This document shows positions 1 through 8,950 of a stretch of DNA of 34,683 nt, one piece after another. The notes beneath the pieces are model-generated. The model made no database searches and had not been told where the DNA came from. It saw only the letters and a program-made list of their open reading frames with translations. A program made the translations under genes and the position numbers. Every line of letters begins with the position of its first letter. Position 1 is the stretch's first letter. The DNA comes from Methylacidiphilales bacterium. GTDB lineage: Bacteria > Verrucomicrobiota > Verrucomicrobiia > Methylacidiphilales > UBA1321. The stretch covers positions 1 through 34,683 of the forward strand of contig JAJSLI010000134.1 of NCBI GenBank assembly GCA_021272315.1. Direction: 5' to 3'.

Positions 1-57
1 GGTGTGCCCGGTCACCAGCACGCGCCGGCCGGCGTAGATGTTCAGGTCGGATATCAT
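1..57 (-). CDS. rfbG: CDP-glucose 4,6-dehydratase, N-terminal fragment (runs off the window)
   Basis: Only the first 19 codons are present, reading leftward off the window edge. They encode MISDLNIYAGRRVLVTGHT, the characteristic start of CDP-glucose 4,6-dehydratase: a short lead, the AGRRVLVTGHT strand, then the glycine-rich NAD-binding loop, which is cut off. The enzyme makes CDP-4-keto-6-deoxyglucose, the substrate of the RfbH reaction. RfbH is encoded about 380 bp away on the opposite strand, which strongly supports the call despite the short fragment. The rest of the gene and any rfbF are outside the window. The head-to-head arrangement differs from the usual co-directional rfbFGH order. 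Confidence 0.75.
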   Translation of the reverse strand, partial: MISDLNIYAGRRVLVTGHT

Positions 58-112
58 GGAAATTGAAAAAATGCGGCTTTGCCGGGTAGTGTCTTAATTT
101 GAATTTTGGCCC

Positions 113-292
113 TTATTGTCTGGCATCTTGCTTTTTCGAAATACCAGGAAGCAGGTACCGATTAAATCCAATCTCGAAAATAATGGCTCCAGCAAGAGTC
201 CACTTAACTGCTTCGTGATCGAAGTTAAAATAAGTTACTAGAATCCAAAGCAGCCCTCCGATCGACATGAAAAGTCCAATAGCTAGCTTCAT
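113..292 (-). CDS. Small two-helix membrane protein, unknown function
   Basis: A 59-residue protein starting MKLAIGLFMSIGGLLWILV. Two hydrophobic stretches (about residues 3-20 and 27-45) suggest two membrane segments with a short basic tail. The ATG at 292 is chosen because an AAGGA Shine-Dalgarno sequence lies about 9 nt upstream. The frame stays open to 385, but the extra N-terminus is basic and has no ribosome site. Local GC content is clearly lower than in the flanking sugar genes. It lies between rfbG and rfbH, reading in the rfbG direction. I do not recognise the family. It could be a recently acquired or fast-evolving small gene. Confidence 0.55.
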   Translation of the reverse strand: MKLAIGLFMSIGGLLWILVTYFNFDHEAVKWTLAGAIIFEIGFNRYLLPGISKKQDARQ

Positions 293-433
293 TGTGTAAT
301 CCTTAGGTTTGTTTCCCCTGCACCACAATAACCGCTTGCAAAGCGGCTTTACATCCAAAATAAACCTTACCCTTTGCCATGGCAAAGCGCGCTTGCTCCT
401 GTATATAGTAATTTAGCGTTCCGCGCCACGTTC

Positions 434-1756
434 ATGAATTCCCCCGACGACTCCGCCGCCCAGCTCCGCGAAGAAATCCTGCGCCTGGTCACCCGCTATT
501 ACGAAACCGCCCACGCGCGCGGGAAACCGTTTGTCCCCGGCGAGACGCGCATCCCCTACGCCGGGCGGGTCTACGACGACGAGGAACTGCGTCTCGGCGT
601 TGAAAGCGTCCTTCAGTTCTGGCTCACCGCCGGGCCCTTCGCCAACCGGTTCGAGAAACTGATGCGCGATTATTTCGGCAGCAACGCGGCTTACCTCGTC
701 AATTCCGGCTCATCGGCGAACCTGCTTATGGTCGCCACGCTGCTGAGCCCGCAAATCAAGGACGGTCTGCGCCGCGGCGACGAAGTCATCACCCCGGCGG
801 TGACGTTCCCGACCACGCTGACGCCACTGGTGCAGAACGGACTCGTACCCGTCTTTGTCGATTGCCAGCCCGGGGTCTACGACATCGATGCCTCCCAGGT
901 CGAGGCCGCCATCGGGCCGAAGACCCGGGCCATCTTCGTCCCCCACACCGTCGGCATTCCGTGCGACCTCGACGCCCTCGTCGCCATCGCCGAAAAGCAT
1001 AACCTCTGGCTGCTGGAGGACGGCTGCGACGCGCTTGGCGCGACCTGGGACGGCAAGCTCGTCGGCACTTACGGGGCCATGTCCTCCATCTCGTTTTATC
1101 CCGCGCACCACATGACCCTCGGCGAAGGGGGGATGGTCGTGGTCAACAAGGGCGGCGTGCGCAAGACGTGCCTTTCCGTACGCGACTGGGGTCGCGACTG
1201 CTGGTGCGAGCCCGGCGTCAGCAACACCTGCGGCAAGCGCTTCGAGTGGCAGCTTGGCTCGCTCCCCTACGGCTACGATCACAAGTACATCTATTCCAAC
1301 CTCGGCTACAACCTCAAGGTCAGCGAAATGCAGGCCGCCATCGGCTGTGCGCAATTCGGCAAGCTCCCCTCCTTTATCGAGGCGCGCCGGAAAAATGCCG
1401 CCTTTTACTTCGAGCGGCTGAAGACGTGGCAGGACCATCTCATCCTCCCCACCGTGCATCCCAAGGCCAATCCCTCGTGGTTCGGCTTCCCGATCACGCT
1501 TCGCCCCCACGTCAAACGGCGCGATTTCATCCGCTGGCTCGAGGAGGCCAAAATCGAATCACGGCTCGTCTTCGGCGGCAACATCCTCAAACAGCCCGGC
1601 TTTCAGGACATCCCGCGCCGCGTGCACGGCGAACTCACCGGCACCGACATCATCATGGACCAGACGCTTTTCATCGGCGTCTATCCCGGACTGACCGGCG
1701 AAATGCGCGAGTACGCCGCCGACCATATCGACCGGTTTTTCGCCAAAAAAATCTGA
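434..1756 (+). CDS. rfbH: CDP-4-dehydro-6-deoxyglucose 3-dehydratase (E1), DegT/DnrJ/EryC1 superfamily
   Basis: This 440-residue PLP/PMP enzyme removes the C3 hydroxyl of CDP-4-keto-6-deoxyglucose on the way to 3,6-dideoxyhexoses of O-antigen. Two diagnostic traits are visible. The usual PLP-binding lysine of the aminotransferase fold is histidine (H225, in SFYPAHHMTLGEGG). The [2Fe-2S] cysteine pattern C-X57-C-X1-C-X7-C is exact (C198, C256, C258, C266). Together they separate E1 dehydratases from true aminotransferases. The frame is open from 374, but ATG 434 gives the family's usual N-terminus and length (about 437 residues). The reductase partner (E3) is not in the window. The gene is divergent from rfbG and convergent with the protease-like gene, 27 bp away. 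Confidence 0.93.
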   Translation: MNSPDDSAAQLREEILRLVTRYYETAHARGKPFVPGETRIPYAGRVYDDEELRLGVESVLQFWLTAGPFANRFEKLMRDYFGSNAAYLVNSGSSANLLMVATLLSPQIKDGLRRGDEVITPAVTFPTTLTPLVQNGLVPVFVDCQPGVYDIDASQVEAAIGPKTRAIFVPHTVGIPCDLDALVAIAEKHNLWLLEDGCDALGATWDGKLVGTYGAMSSISFYPAHHMTLGEGGMVVVNKGGVRKTCLSVRDWGRDCWCEPGVSNTCGKRFEWQLGSLPYGYDHKYIYSNLGYNLKVSEMQAAIGCAQFGKLPSFIEARRKNAAFYFERLKTWQDHLILPTVHPKANPSWFGFPITLRPHVKRRDFIRWLEEAKIESRLVFGGNILKQPGFQDIPRRVHGELTGTDIIMDQTLFIGVYPGLTGEMREYAADHIDRFFAKKI

Positions 1757-1783
1757 CTAGGCGGCAATCCGGCGGCGGCGATT

Positions 1784-2608
1784 TTAATCGCTCATCGCCT
1801 CGGTCACCAAGCTCGGCATCAGGTCAAACGTCCAGCTCGAAAGCACTGCCAGGAGAAGCACCAGCACAATGTAGCAGAGCGGCACGATGATCCGCTGCCG
1901 ACCGGTGCAGGCGAGGTCCTCGCGTGGCGCCCGCCCCCGGATCAGTAGGAAGAGCCGCGGCACGGCGAAACACAGCACGCCGAGCAGCACCAAGTTGAAA
2001 TACTCCGTCAGGGCAAACGCTGTTAGTGCGATGCTGAGGAGCCAGAACTGCGGCCCGATGGCCGGCGCGATCCAGCCTCCCTCGAGATCAAGGACCGGAA
2101 TCAGGGTGAAGAGATTATAAAAATAGCCGACGCAGGCCATTCCGAGCAGCAGCGGCGCATAGGGGTTCGGATAGTCGGGATTGTAGATGAGGGCGAAGGC
2201 AACCGCCAGCAGCACGGAAACGAAGGAACCGGTCACAGGCCCCGCGAACCCGATCACCGCATCGGTCCACGGCCGGCGCGGCCGGTTCTCGAGGATGGCC
2301 GTCGCATTCGCGCCGAAGGCGAACGGGCGAAAGCGGAGCGGTAGTTTCAGCCACCAAGCCACAAGGAACGTGCCCCCCTCATGCACGACAAGTTGCAACA
2401 GGATGCCGATGGCCGACGCCCAGCCGTAGGCGTCCAGGTAATTTGGACCGAACACCCGGGTTCCCGACGACAATATCGCGGGATGAAAAAGGGCCATGAA
2501 AATCAGCACCGCCAGAAAAAACCCCACGCCCATGGCGAGTTGTTCGGCCCAAATGCGATCACGGGAGATCGGAGCGGAAGTGGTGGAAGATTCGGGAGAC
2601 TGGGCCAT
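1784..2608 (-). CDS. Site-2 protease (M50)-like multipass membrane protein, probably catalytically degenerate
   Basis: A 274-residue protein with about six hydrophobic segments. Its layout resembles M50 intramembrane metalloproteases: a histidine-glutamate motif in an early helix (VVHEGGTFLVAWW, about residues 74-86) and a later NLFTLIPVLDLEGGW segment resembling the family's NxxPxxxLDGG motif. The zinc motif should be HExxH, but the second histidine is threonine here (HEGGT), so one metal ligand is missing. It is either a pseudoprotease or a remote relative that binds metal differently. The N-terminal 20 residues are hydrophilic. It is divergent from the DUF2339 gene with about 100 bp between the starts. 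Function unknown. Confidence 0.6.
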   Translation of the reverse strand: MAQSPESSTTSAPISRDRIWAEQLAMGVGFFLAVLIFMALFHPAILSSGTRVFGPNYLDAYGWASAIGILLQLVVHEGGTFLVAWWLKLPLRFRPFAFGANATAILENRPRRPWTDAVIGFAGPVTGSFVSVLLAVAFALIYNPDYPNPYAPLLLGMACVGYFYNLFTLIPVLDLEGGWIAPAIGPQFWLLSIALTAFALTEYFNLVLLGVLCFAVPRLFLLIRGRAPREDLACTGRQRIIVPLCYIVLVLLLAVLSSWTFDLMPSLVTEAMSD

Positions 2609-2708
2609 GTTGCCAACCTACCCCGGCCCGCGGACGGAGTCCAAACCAGAAATTGCGGATATCCTCCGTACTTGTGCCGGGCATGGGAGACGACATAGTA
2701 CCCGGAGC

Positions 2709-5549
2709 ATGACTCCTGAAGACCGCGATCTTTTGCAGAACCTGCGCCGCCAACAGTTGGACCTGCAGCGGTCGCTGGCGCATCTCGACGTTCAGCTCGG
2801 TGAGCTTGAGGCCCGCCTCCAGGCCACGCCTGCCCTTGAGCCGCCCGAACTGCCCCCCTTCCCCACGGAACATCTCCCACCCCTGCCGCCCCACGGGGAA
2901 GTTTCCACCGTTGCGTCACCGCCCTCCGGGGCTGAAGCGGCCCTTCCGTTGATTCCTCCCATCCCCGAACCAGTGGTCGTTGCCACCCGCCCGCCGCCTT
3001 CAGCCTCGCCGATCCATCCGACCTTTCCAGAACCGCCGACCGAGTTTCAATTCGGCAAATGGCTCACTGCCATCGGCGCGGTCTTTGGCATTTTCACGCT
3101 CGCTTTCATCCTGGCCTTACCTGCGGTTTATCATTTTCTCGGTTCCGCCGGTCTTCTAGGCATCAGTGCCGCGGTCAGCGTGGCGATTTATGTCCTGGGC
3201 GAGCGTCTCGAGCGTTCGCGTCCCTCCTTGGCCCTTTTCGGCCGCACGATCATGGCCATGGCGCTGGCGTGGCTTTACCTCACCGCCTACGCCTCCTATT
3301 ATTATGCGCCGTTGCGCGTCATCAGCAGTCCGCTTCTTGCCGGCTTTCTGCTTCTCCTCTGGTCCGCCTACGTGCTTCTGCTGGCGAAACGCAAAAAATC
3401 GCAGGTCCTTGCCGTCTTCTCCATTTTCCTGGCCTATGTCAGCTCGGCGATCAATCCGATCGGCGCGTTCACCATGCTCGCCGATCTCATTCTTGCTTTT
3501 ACCGCGGTCGTTTTCCTGCTGCGCAACGGCTGGGCCGTACTCTCCTATCTCAGCCTGATCGGGACCTATCTGGCCCTCCTGCGCCGGCTGGTCATCGGCG
3601 AGAACGGCGAGATCGTCCTCGACACCAGCCGCGAACTCCACTTTTGGCCGCTCGCCGTTTACCTTCTGGGAGCCTGGGTGATCTTCACCGCAGCGGTCCT
3701 TTTTTCCAACGCAGCCGCGTTCCGGGGCGGCAAACGGTCCGCCTTTCTCAGTCTGAACAACGGCGCATTGGCTGTGCTGCTGGCCCTCGCCACGCACATT
3801 TCGGGCTACGACCTCGGGCCGCTGGGCTGGGCCGTCCTCGACTGCGGCCTTCTGTTGCTCGCCACATCGGTGGCGGCGCGAGTCTTGCGCGCGGATGAGC
3901 CGGACGTCGCCGGGGCCTATCTCGGGCAGGGACTCGCCCTGCTGACCACGGGCATTATCGTGGTCTACACCGGCATTTCGCGCGGCGTGTTGCTCGCGCT
4001 CGAAACGCTCTTCCTCGGCTTCGCGGGCGCTTTCTCGCGCAGTATCATCCTGCGAGCCTCGGCCTGCGTCGTCGCGTTCCTCGCAACCCTGTTTCTCATT
4101 GAGGAAGTCGCAATCTCCGCCCATCACCCGTGGCTGCTTGGCATCGGCGGAGCCCTCATCTTGGGCTTCAACGCCTGGTGGGCCCGGCGCGATGTCCGCC
4201 ATGACCCACAAAACCCCGCGCGCCTCGTTCCGACGGCGGTTTATTACTGCATTCTCGCGCTCGGCCTCGTCTTCACCACCATGGACACCGAGCTTGGTAA
4301 CGCCGCGCTCCCGCCCGCGCTGGCCGTCGTTGCCCTGGTGCTGACGCTCTCCATCTATCTTGTCCCGCTTTATGAATTGCCGCCGACCGCGCAGACTTTT
4401 CTCTTCGCCGCGCAGGGTTTTGCCCTTTTCCCCGTTGAGACCGGTGAGCCGTTACCCGGATGGAGCAACGGTCTTGTTGCCGTCATCACTCTTTATGCCA
4501 TTACGTGGTGGGCCCATCAGCGGGTCACCTGCCGCAGTGCCTGGATCATTCTCCTGAATCTGGTCTACTCGCTTGCTTTAGCCGGCTTGGTTTATAACGC
4601 CGTGCGTCCTCATGTGGACGCCGCGCACTGGCTCATCATTTCCGGTCTTCTCTCCCTGGTCTTTCTCCTTTACGGCGCCGTGTTTCGTGTCTGGCTTATT
4701 GCCTTGGTGGGCCAGATCTTTCTCGGCTTGTCCGTCTGCCACTTTTTCGTGCCTCCCGGCGGCTGGAATCTTCATGCGTTCAACTGGTCTTGGGAAGTCG
4801 CCGGCATCCCCATTCTGGTTGTCTTTGCCGTCGGCCATGCCGTGCACCAATGGATTCGGATTAGCCCGGAGATCACCGTATCCTCGCGCACAGGGCTGGG
4901 CCTCTTGGCCCATGCGTATCAATTTCTTGCTTTGATCATGCTTGCGCGTTGGATTTCTGCCGTTATTCCGACGGACGCCCAGATTGTCACGTTTTTCCTC
5001 CTCGGTACCGGCTTGCTCCATTGGAACTTTCATCGAACTTCCGTCTTCGGGTTCCGCGCCAGCTATTTTCCAACCGCTCTCGGCTGCATTCTTTACTTGC
5101 ACCGCTTTGGGATTGACGCTCTTTCTGTCACCACCGGCCTGACCGGCCTCGCCGCGCTCACTTTCTTAACTCAACCTGTCGGGCTTCGTCGGGGAGGCAG
5201 TCTCGTCAGCCAGGTTGAATCATGGATTATAATCCTGCTTTCCGCCGGGCTTGGATGGTTCTTTGTTTCCTCATGGGTCGTTTTGCGAATTAATCCAAGC
5301 TACCTCACCTTAAGCTGGGCGCTCTTCGGCCTTTTTCTCTTTCTGCTCGGCTTCCTTGTTCGCGAGCGCCGCCTGCGCTGGTGTGGTCTAGGCATTGTCT
5401 TGGCAGCCATTCTTCGCGTCGCCCTTTACGATTTCTGGGGTTTCTCAACCGGATACCGTGTTCTTACCTTTCTCGTCTTGACCATCGTTACCCTTGGGCT
5501 TGGCTTCATCTACGCCCGATTTGTTGACCGTCTCAGGACTTGGCTTTGA
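2709..5549 (+). CDS. DUF2339 family giant polytopic membrane protein
   Basis: A 946-residue protein. Residues 1-35 form a charged, probably coiled-coil segment (RRQQLDLQRSLAHLDVQLGELEARL). Residues 36-115 are a proline-rich linker. The remainder is over 20 consecutive hydrophobic helices, beginning with the FGKWLTAIGAVFGIFTLAF-type segment typical of DUF2339. The family's function is unknown; a role in the envelope is plausible but inferred. ATG 2709 is chosen because the upstream extension of the frame (from 2496) overlaps the divergent gene and is not family-like. The gene ends about 215 bp before dnaN. Base composition is normal for the window until the last few hundred bases, which are slightly more AT-rich. 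Confidence 0.85.
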   Translation: MTPEDRDLLQNLRRQQLDLQRSLAHLDVQLGELEARLQATPALEPPELPPFPTEHLPPLPPHGEVSTVASPPSGAEAALPLIPPIPEPVVVATRPPPSASPIHPTFPEPPTEFQFGKWLTAIGAVFGIFTLAFILALPAVYHFLGSAGLLGISAAVSVAIYVLGERLERSRPSLALFGRTIMAMALAWLYLTAYASYYYAPLRVISSPLLAGFLLLLWSAYVLLLAKRKKSQVLAVFSIFLAYVSSAINPIGAFTMLADLILAFTAVVFLLRNGWAVLSYLSLIGTYLALLRRLVIGENGEIVLDTSRELHFWPLAVYLLGAWVIFTAAVLFSNAAAFRGGKRSAFLSLNNGALAVLLALATHISGYDLGPLGWAVLDCGLLLLATSVAARVLRADEPDVAGAYLGQGLALLTTGIIVVYTGISRGVLLALETLFLGFAGAFSRSIILRASACVVAFLATLFLIEEVAISAHHPWLLGIGGALILGFNAWWARRDVRHDPQNPARLVPTAVYYCILALGLVFTTMDTELGNAALPPALAVVALVLTLSIYLVPLYELPPTAQTFLFAAQGFALFPVETGEPLPGWSNGLVAVITLYAITWWAHQRVTCRSAWIILLNLVYSLALAGLVYNAVRPHVDAAHWLIISGLLSLVFLLYGAVFRVWLIALVGQIFLGLSVCHFFVPPGGWNLHAFNWSWEVAGIPILVVFAVGHAVHQWIRISPEITVSSRTGLGLLAHAYQFLALIMLARWISAVIPTDAQIVTFFLLGTGLLHWNFHRTSVFGFRASYFPTALGCILYLHRFGIDALSVTTGLTGLAALTFLTQPVGLRRGGSLVSQVESWIIILLSAGLGWFFVSSWVVLRINPSYLTLSWALFGLFLFLLGFLVRERRLRWCGLGIVLAAILRVALYDFWGFSTGYRVLTFLVLTIVTLGLGFIYARFVDRLRTWL

Positions 5550-5553
5550 TCTT

Positions 5554-5703
5554 TGTGAATAAGTTACGGCTTTCCGGTGATATCAAGGATAACTTCGCCT
5601 TTCCGCAAGTTTAGCTTGGCTTCTCCCCAAACTGTTCACATCATCCCTTAAGTCTAATCCGTTCCCCCATGGTCACTTCCCTTCAAAACCCGAGCTGTTC
5701 ACA
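5554..5703. promoter_or_regulatory. Cluster of DnaA-box-like sites upstream of dnaN
   Basis: The 215-bp gap between the DUF2339 gene and dnaN has one exact match to the relaxed DnaA box TTATNCACA (TTATTCACA, minus strand, 5554-5562). It also has two identical near-matches CTGTTCACA (plus strand, 5632-5640 and 5695-5703, two mismatches each) spaced 63 bp apart. An AT-rich stretch with a T6 run follows at about 5717-5740. This could be a DnaA-controlled dnaN promoter or part of an origin. There is no dnaA gene in the window, so the assignment is tentative. Confidence 0.3.
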
Positions 5704-5764
5704 CTAATAAGACGGAGAATAAACCATTGTTTTTTCCTCCAAATCTTCTTAAGTACCTTTGGTT

Positions 5765-6859
5765 ATGAAATGCGTCATTGCGCGTGAGGCGCTCCTCTCC
5801 GGTTTGCAGATTGTTCAGAACGTCGTCAGCACCCGCACCACACTACCTATCTTGGGCAATGCTCTGTTGCAGGCTGCAGATGGGAAATTGATTATATCCA
5901 CAACCGATCTCGACACCGGCATCCGCGCCTCGGTCGATGCGGAAATTTCCAAGGGAGGGGCCACCACGCTGCCAGCACGTCGTCTTTTCAGCATCATCCG
6001 GGAATTACCCGCTGCGGAGTTGACTCTTGAAGTCGATTCCAAACAAGTCGCCACGATTACCTCGGGCGCTTCCTTCTTTCGCATCATGGGACTCCCTGAG
6101 GAAGATTTCCCTCCCTTTCCAAAAGGAGATGGAGCCAAGACCTTTAAAATTCCGCAAGGCGTGTTCCGCGACATGCTCCGGCGCACCGCCTACGCCATCT
6201 CCACGGATGAAAGCCGGTATGTCCTTAACGGGGTATTGCTCAGCTTCAAAGACAATAAGCTTTCCATTGTTGCCACCGATGGACGCCGCCTGGCCCTCGT
6301 CGAGCAGGATCTCGAATTTCCCAAAGGCAGCGAGGTCGAGGCCATCCTGCCCACCAAGGCCGTGCAGGAATTGCAGCGTATTCTTCGCGACGAGGAACCG
6401 CTCAGCATCAGTTTCGCTGAGAACCAAGTTTCCTTTGATCTCGGCAGCACCTTCCTCTATTCGAAACTCATCGAGGGCAACTACCCGAATTACAAGCAGG
6501 TTGTTCCAGCTGAGGCCAAGGAACGGATCGTCCTTGAGCGGGAGATTTTTCTCAATGCCGTCCGTCGCGTCGCGTTGCTTTCGAGCGAAAAGTCGAATTC
6601 GGTGAAGCTTATCTTCAGCAAAAACAACCTCGATATCACCGCCAATACCCCCGAGGTCGGCGAAGCCAAGGAATCGCTCCCCATCAATTACAAAGGCAAG
6701 GAATTCAGCATCGCCTTCAATCCCGAGTTCCTTATGGACCCGCTTAAGAACATCGAGGCGGACGAAATCTTTTTTGACTTCATCGACGAACTCAGCCCGG
6801 GCGTCATCAAATACAAACGGCCGTTTCTTTACGTCATCATGCCCATGCGTACGGCGTAA
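5765..6859 (+). CDS. dnaN: DNA polymerase III sliding clamp, beta subunit
   Basis: A 364-residue protein matching the bacterial beta clamp along its whole length: the opening MKCVIAREALLSGLQIVQNVVSTR, the TTLPILGNALLQA segment, the ATDGRRLAL segment of the second domain, the EGNYPNYKQVVP motif and the C-terminal YVIMPMRTA (family VMPMRL). The three-domain clamp dimer encircles DNA and tethers polymerase III and other clamp users. ATG 5765 is preferred over the in-frame TTG at 5759 because the family starts MKF/MKC. dnaN stands alone here, without dnaA or recF beside it. Confidence 0.97.
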   Translation: MKCVIAREALLSGLQIVQNVVSTRTTLPILGNALLQAADGKLIISTTDLDTGIRASVDAEISKGGATTLPARRLFSIIRELPAAELTLEVDSKQVATITSGASFFRIMGLPEEDFPPFPKGDGAKTFKIPQGVFRDMLRRTAYAISTDESRYVLNGVLLSFKDNKLSIVATDGRRLALVEQDLEFPKGSEVEAILPTKAVQELQRILRDEEPLSISFAENQVSFDLGSTFLYSKLIEGNYPNYKQVVPAEAKERIVLEREIFLNAVRRVALLSSEKSNSVKLIFSKNNLDITANTPEVGEAKESLPINYKGKEFSIAFNPEFLMDPLKNIEADEIFFDFIDELSPGVIKYKRPFLYVIMPMRTA

Positions 6860-7017
6860 GCCGCGTACAGGCCATTCTGGGCTAGCTGAGCTTAAGCTGC
6901 GACTTTTTGCTTCCTTCCCTTTCGAGCAAAAACAAGGTCTCCCTTGTTGGGAATCGCGGATTCATGGGTAAACGGAGCGCAACTTCTCGTCGAAATCGCG
7001 ATTTACTCTTAACGCCC

Positions 7018-8835
7018 ATGAAAATGCCTTGTGCCCTGGTCTTTCTCTCCTTTTTGTCCTTGATGAGCGCGCGTCTGATCGGAGCTCCCGACGTTCCGGG
7101 AACTCCGGACCAGGCATTGGAGCACAACTGGAACGCCATCGAAAAAGCAGGTGACAAGCTGGGCCCCCGCCAACTCGTCGACTTCATGCTCGAAGCCGTG
7201 CCTCTTCAATGGCATCCCGAGAGAGTGGACGAAGCGATGACCAAGCTGCAGCAACTGCAGGACAGCGATCCCACGAGCAAGACCTACGGTAATTTCAGGT
7301 GGTACCAGTGGCAGCCCAAGCCGGTCGATCTCAATGCCGTCGAATTTACCATGCAGAAGGCCACGTTGCTCTGGAATCTTTATCGGGATAATCTGAGCCC
7401 GCAGAGCCGCAATCTTCTTTCCGTGCTCATCAACCTTAGCGTGGAAGGAATCAATCGGCACAAGGTCCCGGTCGAATATACCAATATCTTCGTCATGAAG
7501 ACGTGGAATTCCATTGCCATTGGAGAGGCCTTCCAGCGAAAGGACGTGGCCGAAAAAGGCTACGCCATGCTCCAACAGTGGATGGATGAGATTTATCATC
7601 ATGGCGTCCACGAATATTTAAGCCCAACCTACACCGGTGTGGATCTCGACAGCCTTGCGCTGCTCGAGAAGTACGCCGGCTGGCCCGAGGCGCGGGCATC
7701 AGCGGAAAAGGCGCTGCAATTTCTCTATTGGCAATGCCGCGCCAATATGTTTGCTCCCGATCAGCGCCTGGGAGGTTCCCATAGCCGCGATTACGACTAC
7801 CTTCTCGGCCACGGTTATTTGGACCGGTATCTCGCGGATTGGGGTTGGATCGCGGACTTTAAATCGCCTGTGCTTCACACCTTCACAGACCTCACGACCT
7901 GGAAACCCGCAGATAGCTTGACCTACCCCGAAGCCTCGGTTACTCCCCGTTTTACCTGGCAGCGTTGGGGTGCGTTGCCGGAGCAATGCGCCACGCAATA
8001 TATCGGCCCGACCCTAAGCATCGGCGCGGATGGAACCTCCTACAGCATGGAGGACAAGGTATTCACGATCAATTTCGACGGCGGACCGAAGATGGTGATG
8101 GTGAATTTCTTTATGGACGGCCGCGGTGATCCCTACGGACAAAATAAAGTCATGCTTTCTGACGGTCATGTCAAAGCGCATCATCTGATGCCCTTTACCG
8201 TCAGCGCCCAGGATGGCCCCAATGTTCTCTTCTTCAGTTCGTTCGGAGGATCGCCCCAGCCAAAGAAGCAGGAGCCTCCAGTTTGCCTTAATTCCCATCT
8301 CGATCTGCCTGTCGAAGCCTCCGTCTGGCAAGGCGACAACCAGCTGGCGGTTTCGTCCGGTCAGCAAGCGGTTCTCGCCTCGAATGAGCCTGTTTTCCTC
8401 CGCTACAAGAACGCGGTTGTCGGATTCCATTTCGAAGCAACCGATGATGCCGGAAAGCCGATTTCTCCCGTCTATTACCGGGATGGGGACCAATTCAACG
8501 CGGCGCGGATCAGTTGGACCCATGCCGCTTCAACCCCCAAAGGGGAGGCCCACGTTATTTTTTGGGCGAAAGCGGGCGAAAATCTTGACGACGACGGCTT
8601 CGCCAAATTTCGCGCGGACTTCGCCCATGCCAAGGTCGATTTTAACTTCGCCAACGGAAAACTGGCCGCCCATGTCCAGGCGGATGCCGCCACCTCCCTC
8701 TCGATGGAAGCCGATCTTGCCGCTGGAACAAGGAAAACCAACACGCCGGATTTTCCCGGCATTTTCCAAGTCAACGGCAAGGAAATCGGTCAGGCGATTT
8801 TGGGCTCCCCTCACATGGAGCCTCAATCGAAGTGA
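7018..8835 (+). CDS. Secreted protein of unknown function, possibly an alpha/alpha-toroid polysaccharide-degrading enzyme
   Basis: A 605-residue protein beginning with a Sec-type signal (MKMPCALVFLSFLSLMSARLIGA, probable cleavage near residue 23). The N-terminal half is helical with aromatic-rich stretches (KTWNSIAIGEAFQRKDVAEKG, EYLSPTYTGVDLDSLALLEKYAG), resembling the helical toroid of heparinase/alginate-lyase-like proteins. The C-terminal third is beta-rich. I cannot name the family with confidence or identify catalytic residues. ATG 7018 is chosen because the signal peptide starts there; the frame is open upstream to 6907. It stands alone between dnaN and a methyltransferase gene. A short inverted repeat (AACAAGG/CCTTGTT) lies upstream at about 6929-6946. 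Confidence 0.6.
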   Translation: MKMPCALVFLSFLSLMSARLIGAPDVPGTPDQALEHNWNAIEKAGDKLGPRQLVDFMLEAVPLQWHPERVDEAMTKLQQLQDSDPTSKTYGNFRWYQWQPKPVDLNAVEFTMQKATLLWNLYRDNLSPQSRNLLSVLINLSVEGINRHKVPVEYTNIFVMKTWNSIAIGEAFQRKDVAEKGYAMLQQWMDEIYHHGVHEYLSPTYTGVDLDSLALLEKYAGWPEARASAEKALQFLYWQCRANMFAPDQRLGGSHSRDYDYLLGHGYLDRYLADWGWIADFKSPVLHTFTDLTTWKPADSLTYPEASVTPRFTWQRWGALPEQCATQYIGPTLSIGADGTSYSMEDKVFTINFDGGPKMVMVNFFMDGRGDPYGQNKVMLSDGHVKAHHLMPFTVSAQDGPNVLFFSSFGGSPQPKKQEPPVCLNSHLDLPVEASVWQGDNQLAVSSGQQAVLASNEPVFLRYKNAVVGFHFEATDDAGKPISPVYYRDGDQFNAARISWTHAASTPKGEAHVIFWAKAGENLDDDGFAKFRADFAHAKVDFNFANGKLAAHVQADAATSLSMEADLAAGTRKTNTPDFPGIFQVNGKEIGQAILGSPHMEPQSK

Positions 8836-8950
8836 TTGTGGGCTTATGCTTCACAAGATGAAGTCACAAGGGTAAGCTACCTCTGATACTGGCAGATGCT
8901 TCAGGTTCCTGCCCAGTATAACCGACAGGTAACGATACTGGTTTCCACAT

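Noticed and set aside
3156..4211. 351-codon minus-strand frame opposite the DUF2339 gene
   Set aside because: The product is a charged Gln/Glu/Gly-rich sequence with no motif, mirroring hydrophobic codons of the real gene.
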